From NCBI GenBank assembly GCA_039654915.1, contig CM077600.1, forward strand, positions 32,249,992-32,313,991: a stretch of DNA of 64,000 bases, written 5' to 3'. The position numbers and the translations under genes are program-made. Below, one piece after another: positions 25,976 through 37,857 of this stretch; position 1 is the first letter of the stretch, and each line of letters opens with the position of its first letter. This DNA is from Aquilaria yunnanensis (taxonomy: Eukaryota; Streptophyta; Magnoliopsida; Malvales; Thymelaeaceae). Below the pieces are notes generated by a model. The model worked only from the letters and a program-made list of their open reading frames with translations, made no database searches and was not told the DNA's origin.

Positions 25976-27115
25976 ATTTTCAGCGAATTTTTCATTTTTT
26001 TGTGGATGTATTTCTCCCTATTTGAGCTTCTTGGTTGATAATGGGTTGAAGATGTTGGTTTTTATTGCAGGATTGAAGCGATTTGGAGGTGTTTCAAGGA
26101 AGTTAATATTTTGTTTTGAGGTAACCGCGTTTATTTCGGATTTTTTGATTTTTTTTCCTTAATAATTACGTATTTTCAGATTATATTGTGTTAATTTGGT
26201 TTGAAATATGTGCAATATTTGTTATTTTGTGTTGCATTTGGTTGGAGATTTAGTTTTTAGGTTACCCATTACAATTGTTTTTTTATGTGCATTTTTTTAC
26301 AATTTTTTGTCTATTTTCGGGATTAATTAGAATTGATGAAAAAATTAGAGTTAAGTGATTTGTTTAGGTAGTATATTTACATTTTGCAATGACAAAATAT
26401 TGTAGAATATTTATATTTTTTTCATATGGTGAAAAATAATTTTTAAAATAAAAATTAGATTTGCTAAAATCTTTATAAAAAAAATGATACTTCTATTTTT
26501 GAAGTAATTGAAAAATGAATAAAATGTTAAACAAGTTAATATTAATATTGCAACAAGCATTAAGTATTGGTTTATAAATATTAAAATCCATTGTAGATAT
26601 AGAAATTATTAGTAAATTGAGAAAGATATAAATTATTTAGATAGATAAAGTTTATTAGAAGTAAATGCATTTAATGTATTTAACGTATTATTAATATTTA
26701 TTTATGTAAATATAATAAGCATTATTTTGGTACTGTGTCTAAGTGCAACAATTAGTGGATGCTACTATGTTTCTTCTTTATGTTCCCTTTTTTATGGCAA
26801 CTCTTTATGATTCATTTTTAAAATAATGAACTAACAAATTAAATTACTTAAAAATGAAGAAAAATTAAAATGAAACTCGATCCCTTTTTAAAATACCCAA
26901 AGGAATATACTCAACTACTTTTAATTATGGAATGTTCACTTGAACCATATACTATTGCATTAGAACTTTTAATAACTCATTTCTGAAATAAAAAACTATC
27001 GAACAGATTATATGGTAGAATACCAACTTTAGTTTCAAAGAATGATCTCACAAGTTAAACAAAGTTGATATTAATAAGCGATTAAGAAAAGCCAGTTCCA
27101 AAAACTCAAACTCAT

Positions 27116-27146
<31 letters not shown>

Positions 27147-28658
27147 GGTCAAATTGTATACTCAACGATGGAAACTAGGTATGTACAAAATATGTGTTCG
27201 CCTTATCTGAAATTTAAAAAAAAAATGTCTCAATTTAAAACAGATATACATAAGTTAAAATAAATGATGCGTTAAGAGAGAAAAGATAATGACATGACGG
27301 TTATACATAACTATAATGAAACAAATAATAATCTCCGTACCGTATTTTGTTTAAATTGATCGTGTACATTAATGATACTTAGTTTCATTTGAAGAAATTT
27401 CTTATATTACCAGTATATTAAGTTATTTTTCCCCCCTTTTTCAGTTCCTCCCTGCATCTGTCTAGCGTGAAGAAGTACCCATTGTTTCTCCTGTCGTTCG
27501 AGGTTAGTTCATAATTCTTTTCGTGTATATTTGAGAACGGGATGATTTTAAGGGAAATTATTTTAATTACTAATATTGGTAATAAAACGGAAATACTTCT
27601 CACTATGGTTTGAACACTGTGGCTTTAGATTTGAATATGAAATTTATGTTAATTATTTGTTATCTGTGCATATTTTTTCTTCTGTATTATAGTTAATATG
27701 TAATTTCTTTGTGCGTTGTGTATATTATTTTATGGCATGATTATTTAAATAAGTTTATGGTAATAGGTGTAGTTATGGTTTAGTTGGAGTGCTTTAGTGT
27801 AAATGGTTATATTATGTCATAAGATAGTATTGATAATAAAACTTTATGAAATTATAATAAAACCATGTGGACAGGCATATGACAATAATAATGCAGAAAA
27901 AATACCTCGTAAAGGAATTTGGATACCAATAGAGAAAAGATTAAAACAAATACTTAATTAGGACCACTGAAGAGGAGTTATCACTGTCATTCGAAGAAAT
28001 CCAGGTATCCTGATTGTACCAAACATGACTTTAACGCAAACTTCTAAGGTTTTCCCTAACCTTTACCTTATACCATACATCTACACTTAAACCCAACACA
28101 ATATACCTAAACTTGTAAACCCTAAATACTTAGGATCAGTATATATAACAAAATATATACTGATTTAATGAGAGCTCAAACATTCAATGGTTACTAGAAA
28201 GGATTTTATTGTGCAAATCCTACCCTAACTTTTATGTTCTAACTACAAGATTAAATTATTGTCTTCAATTGAACTTATCAGTTCTTACCCTTCATCATAT
28301 TGTACATGAGTTTACTTAACTTGATGGCTTAACTTATTAAGATAAAATAGCTTAGTCAACGTACTTAAAAGCTTAGTAAATCCTGGCTTTGTAATAAAAT
28401 ATTCTTTAAAAATTATGAATTTAAGTACTAAAAACAATGACAGTAATAAGAACAATAAAAACAATAATGATGACCGTACGTTAATCATAAGAACAACTTT
28501 ATTGAGAATAAACTTTGTCTATCTAAAAATACTGTAAACTTGAGAGGGTAAACATTGAAGCATACTTTTGTTATTTTTAGTAACTCAACCTAAAACTTGA
28601 GTACGTATATCATTTAATAGATTGAGGTGTTTATCATTACGAACAGATTTTGTGTGTA
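25976..28658 (+). other. AT-rich leader intron of CACTA element 2
   Basis: No coding potential is seen. It contains an AT dinucleotide run (27118-27147). A candidate acceptor (GAACAG) lies 12 bp before the TNP2 ATG. It is about 2.7 kb, comparable to the 2.5 kb leader intron of element 1 but without the TTA satellite. Confidence 0.6.
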
Positions 28659-31600
28659 ATGGAATCCGCCCGTAGTTGGATGTACAATAACCGTTTCTTG
28701 CCTCGCCGAACTAGTTACACACAACAGTGGGAGTCCGGGGTGGAAGAATTTATATCATTTGCTGTATCCCACCCTGAAACTATGAGCGGGTTCTGCATTC
28801 GCTGTCCTTGTCGGAAGTGTAAGAATTTGCGGTTTAATCAGGCTGATGAGGTCAGAGTTCATCTGTACAAATGGGGGTTTACGCCTTTTTACTTGAATTG
28901 GACCGCACATGGTGAGCCATTTAATGAATCATCAGATACGGCTCCAGGTGTGGGTGGGTTTAGGGAGTTTGACCAAGGGTGTTCGTCGACGAATCCATAT
29001 GAAAGGATGGTATTAGATGCCGTTGGCCCTAGTTACAATCAATTTCCGGAAGACAATGTTGTAGAGCCGAATGAAAGTGCTCAAAATTTTTTTAATCTGT
29101 TGAATTCAGCGTCAACTCCTTTATGGGATGGGTGCGAAAGTCATTCTGAGTTATCTGCTGCTGTCCGCCTTCTCAACCTTAAGTCTGAGTATCACATGTC
29201 ACGAGGATGCTTTAATGGCGTTGCCCAACTAATGAAGGAGACCCAACCAACAAATAGTAAGATGCCATCAAATTGGTATGAAACTAAGAAATTAGTTTCC
29301 CAGTTGGGTCTGTCTCACGAGAAGATTGATGTCTGTGTGAATGATTGCATGTTGTTCTGGAAAGATGACAGTACCAATCGTATTTATAAGTACTGTGGGT
29401 CTGAGAGATATAAGCCAAAAAAAGGAGGTCGTGGTAAAGATCGACCGAGGAAAACCATGCATTATTTACCACTAAGCCCTCATCTGCAATGCTTATTTGC
29501 GTCATTGGCAACAGCTGAGCAGATGAGGTGGCATAAGGAGCAAACACAGGTCCCGGGTGTGTTAAAACATCCATCAGATGGTGAAGCTTGGAAACATTTT
29601 GATAAGACCTACCCATGGTTTACTTCAGAACCACGAAATGTCAGATTGGGTTTGTGTGCCGATGGATTTACACCTTTTGGACCATCTGGGAAACAATACT
29701 CTTGTTGGCCTGTGATCGTTACTCCGTATAATTTGCCCCCTTGGATGTGCATGAAAAAACCCTACATGTTCCTTTCGTTGCTGATTCCAGGTCCACGTAG
29801 CCCAAATCATAAGATTGATGTTTATCTACAACCTTTCATTGACGAGCTACGGCATCTGTGGTTTGATGGTGTCGAAACATGGGATGTGTCATTGAAACAG
29901 AATTTTATTCTGCGAGCAGCATTAATGTGGACCATAAATGACTTCCCGGCTTATGGCATGCTATCAGGCTGGATGACACATGGGCGATTGTCTTGCCCTA
30001 TTTGTATGGGTGAAAGTAAGGCATTCCAACTTAAGTATGGCGGGAAAATTTCTTTTTTCGACTGTCATCGGCAATTCCTCCCCCGGAACCACCCATATAG
30101 AAGGAATTGTACTTGCTTTAAAAAAGGGAAATCAGAAAAGTCATTGCCTCCTCCGCGCTTATCAGGTGAAGATATATTTGAAAGAATCTCATGGATACCA
30201 TCAGTTGGTAACGATGGTCCACAAAATCGACCGTGTGATTATGGGAAATCACATAATTGGACGAAGCGAAGCATTTTCTGGGAGTTACCATATTGGGCCA
30301 CGAACTTAATACGACATAATCTTGATGTTATGCATATTGAGAAGAACGTGTTTGAGAATATATGGAATACTGTGATGGATGTTAAGAACAAAAGCAAAGA
30401 TAATGTGAAAGCACGGAAGGACCTAGAAATTTATTGTAATCGGCAGGAGTTAAACATGGTTCCACTTGATGATGGTCGTTCGTTCAAACCAAAGGCGAGG
30501 TTCACATTGGATGTTAACCAAAGGCAAGATGTGATCGCCTGGGTAAAATCATTACGACTCCCTGATGGATATGCCTCGAATCTTGGGAGATGTGTTGATA
30601 CAGCTGGTTGCAATATGTATGGTATGAAGAGTCATGATTGCCATGTTATGATGCAAAGGCTTCTCCCCATTGCCCTCAAAGCGCTACCCGACAATATTTG
30701 GAAGCCATTAACGGAGTTAAGCCTATTCTTTAGAGACTTGTGCTCTCCAGAATTGCATGAAAATCAGTTGTTTGCATTGGAGGAAAATATTCCAATTATA
30801 ATTTGTAAGCTTGAGAGAATTTTCCCTCCAGGGTTTTTTGATGTGATGGAGCATCTCCCAGTTCACTTGCCCTATGAAGCAAGGGTTGGAGGACCTGTTC
30901 AGTACCGATGGATGTATAAATTTGAACGGTGCATGCATGACCTAAAAATGAAGGTTTCTAATACTGCTCATGTTGAGGGATCGATATGTGAAGCATACCT
31001 TATAGAGGAAACTTCTATCTTTTGCTCTCATTACTTTGAGTCCCATGTTCCCACAATGATGAACCGCGTACCGAGAAATGGCGATGGTGGTCCTGTCCAA
31101 TGTAATGGTGACTTGTGGACGATATTCACTTTTCCGGGACGACCATATGGTGCATGCCGCTATAGATTCCTCACGGACGATGAACTCATACTTGCAACCA
31201 CATACGTTCTTCTAAACTGTCCTCAGATCAGGCCATACCTAAAGTAAGTCATTTGTCATGAAAAGGCATTCCAACTGTGAATATGTTCAAATTCAGTACT
31301 ACTGATCAAACAAAACTAACATATTTTTATTGTTTCTGTTATTGGCCACAGTATGTTTGTGGACATGGTCAGGGAAACTGCACCCGAGATAACAATGTCC
31401 GAGATGGACATACACATTGAAAACAATTTCTCAGCCTGGCTCCGACGATATGTACGTGTGCTTTTAGGACAGAATGTATTGCAATATGTTAAGTTATACA
31501 ACATTCCATATATGTTGTCCTAAATTGAAATATGTTTTGCATAGGTTGATGACCCAGGTAACAATATTGTCGATACCATCTTGTGGGATGTTGCATGTGG

Positions 31601-32276
31601 TCCCTCACGGCGAGTTCAGACATGGCCGGTGTATTTCACAAATGGGTACAAGTTTCACATAAGTGAATGGGGGAAGGACAAATCAACATTTAATAGTGGA
31701 GTATGCATACGCAGCACGGGTGCAAGTGAAGTTGAATGTGATTTTTATGGTATATTAGAAGAAGTCATTCAACTCGAATATCCCGGCTTTCCGCATAAGA
31801 ATGTTGTCTTGTTTAGGTGCAACTGGTTTGACCCAACACCTGAACGTGGAACTCGAATGCATAAACAGTTTGGGTTAGTTGAGATCCGGAATAGCCGCAG
31901 ATATCAGAAGTTTGATCCTTTCATTCTAGCATCACAGGCTGACCAAGTTTACTACACACGATATCCGAGTAAGTCACGTGAAAGAAACGGGTGGTCAGCT
32001 GTTATGAAGATAAAACCTCGATGGATAATACAGGCTGCAGTTATGGACACGGATGACGTGTATCAAGACAGTGCATCCGTTAATTGTCAAAGAATTGAAG
32101 ATGACCCAATTGAGGAGTTAGCTGACCCGGGTGTCGGTGATGATATTGAAGAATATGTACTTGAGGAGGGGAGATATAATGGCAAAACAGAGGATGGTGA
32201 GGAGTTTATATCGAATGACAGTGACTCTGAAAAGTCCGAGGAGTTTGAGTCGAATGACAGCAGTGGGTCTGAATGA
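28659..32276 (+). CDS. CACTA TNP2-like transposase (intact, 3 exons)
   Basis: Exons 28659-31243, 31352-31451 and 31545-32276 join in frame to encode 1138 residues. Intron positions and the 100-nt middle exon are identical to those in the element 1 gene. An in-frame TTG nine bases upstream is ignored because family members start with an M..RSWMY-type sequence. Domains: Transpos_assoc (about 4-85, CPCRKCKN), TNP2 core (about 270-490), LDVMHIEKNV, DUF4218 (about 670-780), DUF4216 in exon 3 (about 900-985) and an acidic Ser/Asp/Glu C-terminus. It is clearly homologous over its full length to 8305-11960, yet diverged at many residues, so the two belong to different families. No stop or frameshift is visible. 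Confidence 0.93.
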
Positions 32277-32429
32277 ATGATTAGATAACATGTATTAGGA
32301 ACAATGGTAACCTGTAATTTTTATGTATGTCATTGAAATATTTGAGTACGTTTATGTACCCCTAATACTGCACAATATATGTCAGTAGATATATGTTATG
32401 TTTAATTCACCAACTTAAAAACTAAATAA

Positions 32430-34195
32430 ATGCAAATGCCTCGTAAAGGGGATAACACGTATAAACGCCGACCTGGGAAAGGACCATTTGCGCAGTTTAA
32501 AGAGGTAATGGAACCAATACTTAATGAACGACATAGGATGGGTTCTTCATCCCGGGCACAGGAGGATGTCGGTGTGGAGACGCAGGGGACAACAGTGCCA
32601 CCCACGCAGGTCCCCTCACATGAGCACCGAGAAGACGGCGGTGGAGGCACGCCATCTGGACATGGATCTGGTGCGCGGCACCAGAGGCACCCCATAGTGC
32701 CGACCCATCCCTCAGATGATGATATACATATTGATGACATCCCATCATCGATGTCACAAACAGCAGGTCGACTGCGGATGAGGATAACCCCACATGGTAA
32801 CACGTAAGTGATAAATACCAGACACAAGTATTAATAATAGTGATATAATATTTTACATGGAATCATTCTTTGAAACGTAAGTCCGATAATTTAAATGTCA
32901 CAGATTCATGCCAGCTGCGGCGACACGGTTAGTGACACCATGTTTTACCACACATTTCAAGCCATATGCTGATTGGTCCTCCGTCTCTCCATCAGACCTG
33001 CAGCAATGGTGGCGTGTTTTTGAGGTATGACAATAATATTACTATGATAATGATGTAATAATGTTATAAAAGATAGAATGGGATTTTCCCATTCTAATAG
33101 TTTAAACATATTAACCTGTACAGAGGAGCTGTGACTGGGATCCCATACACCATAATGAGGTGTATCAGGTTTGAAATATATTGGGAGCACAACATTACAG
33201 AAGCATGATGTCAGAAATTCGGCGTGTGAAAAATCCGGTTAAACGTTGAGCGAAGGCGAACTTTATGTCAGATGCTGCATATGCGGAGATGGAGGCATAT
33301 TGGGCGAGTCCTTAGTTCATTCAAAAGTCCGCGCAGTTCAACGCAATGCGAGGAACAATGACTGACGACGATTCACAGTCTGGCTCTTGCAGCGCGACAT
33401 ATGCTGGGGGATCTATCTCGATGTCTGCACATCGAGAGCAAATGGTATGTATGCTTTAATGTTCTTTCAAATAACAGTTGAGATACTAATGAAATATTCT
33501 AACATATTAATGTTGGTTTTCATTCAAATAGAGAGAGAGAGATCCTGAAAAGAAGGACCCTGGCTTATTTAAAGTTCTTCAAGCGACACATAAAAAGAAG
33601 AATGGGAGATATGTTAGTAAGCGCTATGAAGAAGTTGCTGTAAGTAGTAAAAGTCGTTTGGTTGCAGAATATTCTTAACTTAATTACTATGTTTTACAAA
33701 TTATGACATGACTAAATGTATTTTATGACGTTGCTGTAGACTCGTATCAGTGCAGAGATTGAGGAGCAAACACAACAAGAGGGTGGAATAGAGGCCATTG
33801 ATGAACTAGCAATCATTAGTACCGCATCTGGCGGTAGAAGGAGAGGCCGGGTATTTGGATTAGGATCTGAGCAGTGTGCTATACCGGGACGCCAACAGCA
33901 TGGTCCTATCCCGCCTATCGACATCACACAGACACCGCAATTCAACGAGCAAGTACAGAAGATGATGGCGGAGGAGAATGCGCGAAGGGATGCGGAGTAC
34001 GAGAGGAAGCTCGAGAGGATTCAGAGGAGACAGAGAGCAGAGATGGAGGGTCAAAGAGCTGCATTGGAGGCAAACCGGGCTCAGTTGGAGATTATTTGTC
34101 GTTCGCTAAACCTTCCATGCCCGCCGGCACAACCAGTTACACATTATCCTGATGACTCGGAGTCAGAGGATGAGGAGATAGTCGGGACTCCGTGA
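32430..34195 (+). pseudogene. CACTA TNP1-like protein (Transposase_24) with three stops
   Basis: Exons 32430-32803, 32904-33024, 33124-33444, 33532-33639 and 33740-34195 keep one frame (374+121+321+108+456 nt, 459 residues plus three interior stops). All stops are in exon 3. Two are TGA codons, after VYQV (33172-33174) and after NPVKR (33247-33249), at positions where the family usually has Trp. The third is a TAG after YWASP (33316-33318). The region around WDPIHHNEVYQ, the GGSIS motif and KDPGLFKVLQATHKKK are typical of plant Ptta/En/Spm Transposase_24 proteins. A basic N-terminus, a central DNA-binding-type region and a C-terminal coiled coil (about 375-430) fit the TnpA/TNP1 role of binding subterminal repeats. 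All three lesions could be G-to-A changes. Confidence 0.88.
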
Positions 34196-34566
34196 TAGAC
34201 ATCATCAACAGGTTAGCGCATTTCTGCAGTTCTTGTATTAGAGCATGGCAACATAATTATTTTTAGACCTAAATCAGACTGACTTGATATTTATGAAATT
34301 TGTAAGCCGCACGCGTTGAATGCTTTCTTTCAGACATATCTGTTATTGCTTTAATTATGCTATAGTTGAGAATATTTTATTTCAATTACGTTGCTATAGT
34401 TGTGTAATGTTTATTGCTGAGTAAAGCAAGGCGTACTTTTGAATTGGTAATTTACTTTTGAATGTGGATTGAAACAGGGAAAAATACGAAAGAACCGAAA
34501 CCTGGAACGTTTAATATACATAACGAACGCGCAAATGTGAAACAAACCAACTTTCGCGAAGGGTCA
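34196..34566 (+). other. 3' untranslated region of CACTA element 2
   Basis: AT-rich DNA between the TNP1-like stop codon and the right subterminal array. No ORF. It presumably holds the terminator of the element transcript. Confidence 0.5.
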
Positions 34567-34862
34567 GTACCAACGGCTTTATAACAGCACCGTTACCAAC
34601 TTCTGTCAGTTAGTAATTACCAACTGCCAAGTTACCAACTGCTGACAGTTGGTAACCCATTTACCAACGTGCAGCAGTTGGTAAGTTACCAACGCGCAGC
34701 AGTTGGTAACTATAACTACGCGATGGAAACCGAGTCCTTTAAATGACCGTTGGTAATTACCAACGTGTATTTTACCAATGTGTACACGTTGGAATTTACC
34801 AACGTGTTATTAGTTGCGCGTTGGTAAAAAATTTTCCAACATATCGAATACCAACGGCCATT
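34567..34862. repeat. right subterminal array, CACTA element 2
   Basis: Dense TACCAACGGC, TACCAACTGC and TACCAACGTG half sites in both orientations match the left array at 25290-25708. Here they are often direct and closely spaced (15-25 bp) rather than clean palindromes. The last site is at about 34850-34858. Confidence 0.85.
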
Positions 34863-34870
34863 TACACTAG

Positions 34871-35545
34871 TAACGGCTAACCGTACGTCATTATCTTTTG
34901 ATGAAAATTTTCTTCCATTTTTTTTTCATTTGTTTTGAAAATAATCGATTCCAATTTTTTCAATTTCTTTTTCAATTGACATGCATGGATAAATGAATCT
35001 ACGTTTCCATAAAAAATAATAATAATAATAATAAATATTATAATTTAGGATAAAATTTTATTTTATGATTAACAATTTCTTTCGTGTTAATGAATATTCT
35101 AAAAAATAGAGAAGTTGGGGTCTTTTGAATTTCAACTGATCTAGGAATACTATATATTTTATTGATCAGTAACCAAAATATTAGTCATTTAATTTGCATA
35201 CATGGAAGGACCTTAAGTAGTTCATTATAATTAACTTTGTACTTATTTTATAAAAAAAATGAGTGAAAGAGGTTAGCCAGGGTACTAGCGAATAAGAGTC
35301 GTCACTGGTTTAAAAAATTTCAAACCGTTGTCCTCCCACTTCGCTACAAAAAAATATCTGTAATTTTTTTAACTAGTTGATAATCAACAATTTCCTTTTA
35401 TGGCAACACTTTACTACATATATGCCTTTAAACATGTTTATTAACAAACGAATAATTAAGTTCAGCTATTATTTGATATTATAGAATCTCACTGTAGCCT
35501 AGACTTATTGTTAAAAGAAATAATTATATTTGAAATGTTGTAGGC
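34871..35545. other. AT-rich filler between inner and outer CACTA ends
   Basis: No gene and no clear repeat except a short ATA trinucleotide run (35015-35035). It probably belongs to the interior of the outer CACTA element. Confidence 0.4.
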
Positions 35546-36148
35546 TTAGGTGTGGTGAGGGCTAGCTATAGCTAAGTTAACGACAGTTAGCCGATCTTCA
35601 ATAAGTTAGCAATGGCTTGCCTTCGCTAATATTAGCAACGGCTTATTATCCCTAACTTAGCAACGATTAGCCTTCACTAAACGTAGCGATAGCCAGCCTT
35701 GGCTAATCTCGACAATAGCAAACCTTCGCTAGCTAGAGAAGCCTAACTGTCACTAAGTCACCAGTCACACGCTGGTGCCAGAACCTTAGTAACAAAGAGA
35801 ATTGCAAAGGTCAACCATTGCTAACTAGCTACTGCAACCGCCTCTAAAGTATTAGTGGCGAGTAATTTAGAAACAGAAATGTTAGCAAAGGTTGCTTGAT
35901 GCTAACACCAAGTTACGCTATAGCCATTTTTTTAGTAGTGAAGTTTCACTATTCAAATGTACATGCACAAGTTTGTAGTATACAACTTTATATTCAAAGA
36001 CACAATTTTGTGTTATAAACAAAAACAATTTTGTTCAATTCTATACTACGGGGCAACTTCTAACAACCATTTAACTAAAATCTCAAGGATAACTCCCGAG
36101 GTAGATAGTTTACACTTGGTTCCATGACAGATTTGAGTATAAACCTAA

Positions 36149-36584
36149 TAGGGATGTCAACGGGTCGGGTATAACTAATCTCAAACTCTCTCCTTAAGTA
36201 ATCGAGTTCAAGGTAGTACCTACGCCATGGATAGACGGATACTACCCACCAATCCATTTTAAGATATATGTTTGATTTTTTTAGATCTTCTTTTTATATA
36301 TTTACATATATTTTCAAAACAATGTTTATATTCACAATTAATTAATACTTAAAAAATCATAAACTAAAGTAATTTAAGGTAATTTACGTTAAATTATAAT
36401 TTTATTTATAAAATAAAATCATATTTTGAATATAAATATACCATTTAAGAGGGGTGTGGGTAAAATCGAGTGGTATAAGTTAAACTCATACTTTTCACAT
36501 AACTTTGAGCGTATGGTCAAGTTTGGGTTTGAGTTGCCAAGTTCAAGGAGAATAGGATAGGATTGGATTTTTTTTGCATCCCTA
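36149..36584. mobile_element. hAT-like MITE
   Basis: The left end TAGGGATGTCAACGGGTCGGG is answered by a right end GCATCCCTA. The flanking octamers AAACCTAA (36141-36148) and GACCCTAA (36585-36592) match at 6 of 8 positions, fitting an aged 8-bp hAT target duplication. AT-rich interior, no ORF. The TAGGGATGTCAA terminus is a pattern I associate with plant non-autonomous hAT elements. Confidence 0.7.
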
Positions 36585-36592
36585 GACCCTAA

Positions 36593-37857
36593 CCTACTCG
36601 CAAAACACCTTCAATTTTGAAAGTTAACCTTAATCTGCTTGAGTAGACAAAGGTAAAGCCTCTAGATCCACTTACGCAAGTGGTGTTGGAAGAAATTTTT
36701 GTAGAAGACTAGCCACGAGCCAGTGGCCTTGAGGGATAGGAAGATACTGTTACTAGTTTCCCAAGATCCATACTTAGAATCGAATTTGCTATATATAGGA
36801 TATGAATTTCAATCTCAATTTCTCTCATCCTACACCAGTTTCGTGTATAATTTTCAGTGACTGATTGGATTCTGTAAAAAATTTCAAAGAAGAGACTCAA
36901 CGTGCCATATATGATTTTTTTTTTTTTATTTGCCATTAGTTTTCCAATTTAAAATGACCATAGAAATGAAACTGCCGAGAATAATGCCGTGATCTGTTTC
37001 TATAATTATCAGCATATCATTTTGGCAAGTTTATCCAAACAGACCCATAAATGACAGTGATCCATTGTTGAAAATTGATACTGTCTCAGGGGAAGGTCCG
37101 TCAAAAAACCGGGGGCCGACAAAGACCACGATCTACCTAAGAACTTCACTTATTATTTTAACGTCTAAAATTATAGTAGCATTTGTTAATGCACTAATGC
37201 ATCATATAAATATAATGTCGCATACTAAGACATGACTGACTTTAAAGATGTCAGTCACATGGAACACTAAACTAATTTGTTTAACGAGTTGGAGCTCAAA
37301 ATCCCAATGCCCGTTAAATCGTTAATAAGAGTATAGCACTCACCTAATCCCTTAAATTCAGCTAAAGCCCAACAGAAACTATCAGGTATCTGCGTTGAGT
37401 GAAGCTATTTGCAATTACATTGGAGATACTTTCTTTGTTTTGTAGGTTACAGCTTGCAAATTTAGGACAATAGAGAAGAAAGCGAAGAAAAAGAACAGAA
37501 CTCGGTGTCAGCTGTAAAATATACAATCCCTAAGACAATTCCAATCCTACAAAAAGCTTCCAAAATGAAACAGATCATTTGGATCAGTTTGTTGTCGCAT
37601 ACAACTTACCCGGGAACCAAAACGAGGGGGCAAAATTCTCTTTAAACTGACCACACAAAAACTTGTAGTCTCTTTCTGAATTATAGAAGATTCAGTCATT
37701 TTATACTTTCTACGTCAACAATTGGTGACTCGCAATTGGTTTCTGTCCTGTACCTCCTCCCATCGTTTTGTGTTTCGCCCAACCAAAGCTGACGGCCTCT
37801 GGCCGGAAAACTGCCTACAGATATTTTGACTTGCCAAAATTATACATGGCCAATAAC
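36593..37857. other. region downstream of GCN1, including its 3' untranslated region
   Basis: No independent gene is supported. Sequence within a few hundred bases of 37857 is presumed GCN1 3' untranslated region. The plus-strand ORF at 37768-38121 is antisense to the last GCN1 exons and is rejected. Confidence 0.5.

Larger units (their letters stand above)
25258..34870 (+). mobile_element. CACTA element 2 (inner, autonomous type)
   Basis: It starts with TIR CACTACTAAAATAACACGC at 25258. It then runs through a CCAACGG subterminal array, a 26-base C-run and leader, TNP2 (28659-32276), a TNP1-like gene (32430-34195) and a right CCAACGG array ending near 34860. This is the full two-gene order of an autonomous En/Spm-type element. 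An intact right TIR was not found; near 34868 the sequence changes to AGTAACGGCTAACCG, which resembles the outer element. The right limit is therefore approximate. Confidence 0.8.
24923..35940. mobile_element. CACTA element 3 (outer, non-autonomous), hosting element 2
   Basis: The left end CACTACTAGAAAAAAGC (24923) and the right end ATTTTTTTAGTAGTG (to 35940) form inverted CACTA termini. Both flanks carry their own subterminal motif, TTAGCAACGGCTTGCC..CGCTAA and variants (24935-25255 and 35570-35920), unlike the CCAACGG palindromes between them. I read this as a short, gene-less CACTA element split by element 2. The flanking triplets TCT and AAG do not match, so a clean 3-bp target duplication is not present. 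The outer ends could therefore belong to separate insertions. Confidence 0.65.

Noticed and set aside
31244..31544. Two separate transposase ORFs (865 and 231 codons) in element 2
   Set aside because: GT..AG introns and a 100-nt exon join them in one frame, and element 1 has the identical structure.
24923..35940. One single 11-kb CACTA element
   Set aside because: A second CACTA terminus at 25258 and an abrupt change of subterminal motif on both sides fit nesting better, although target duplications are not clean.
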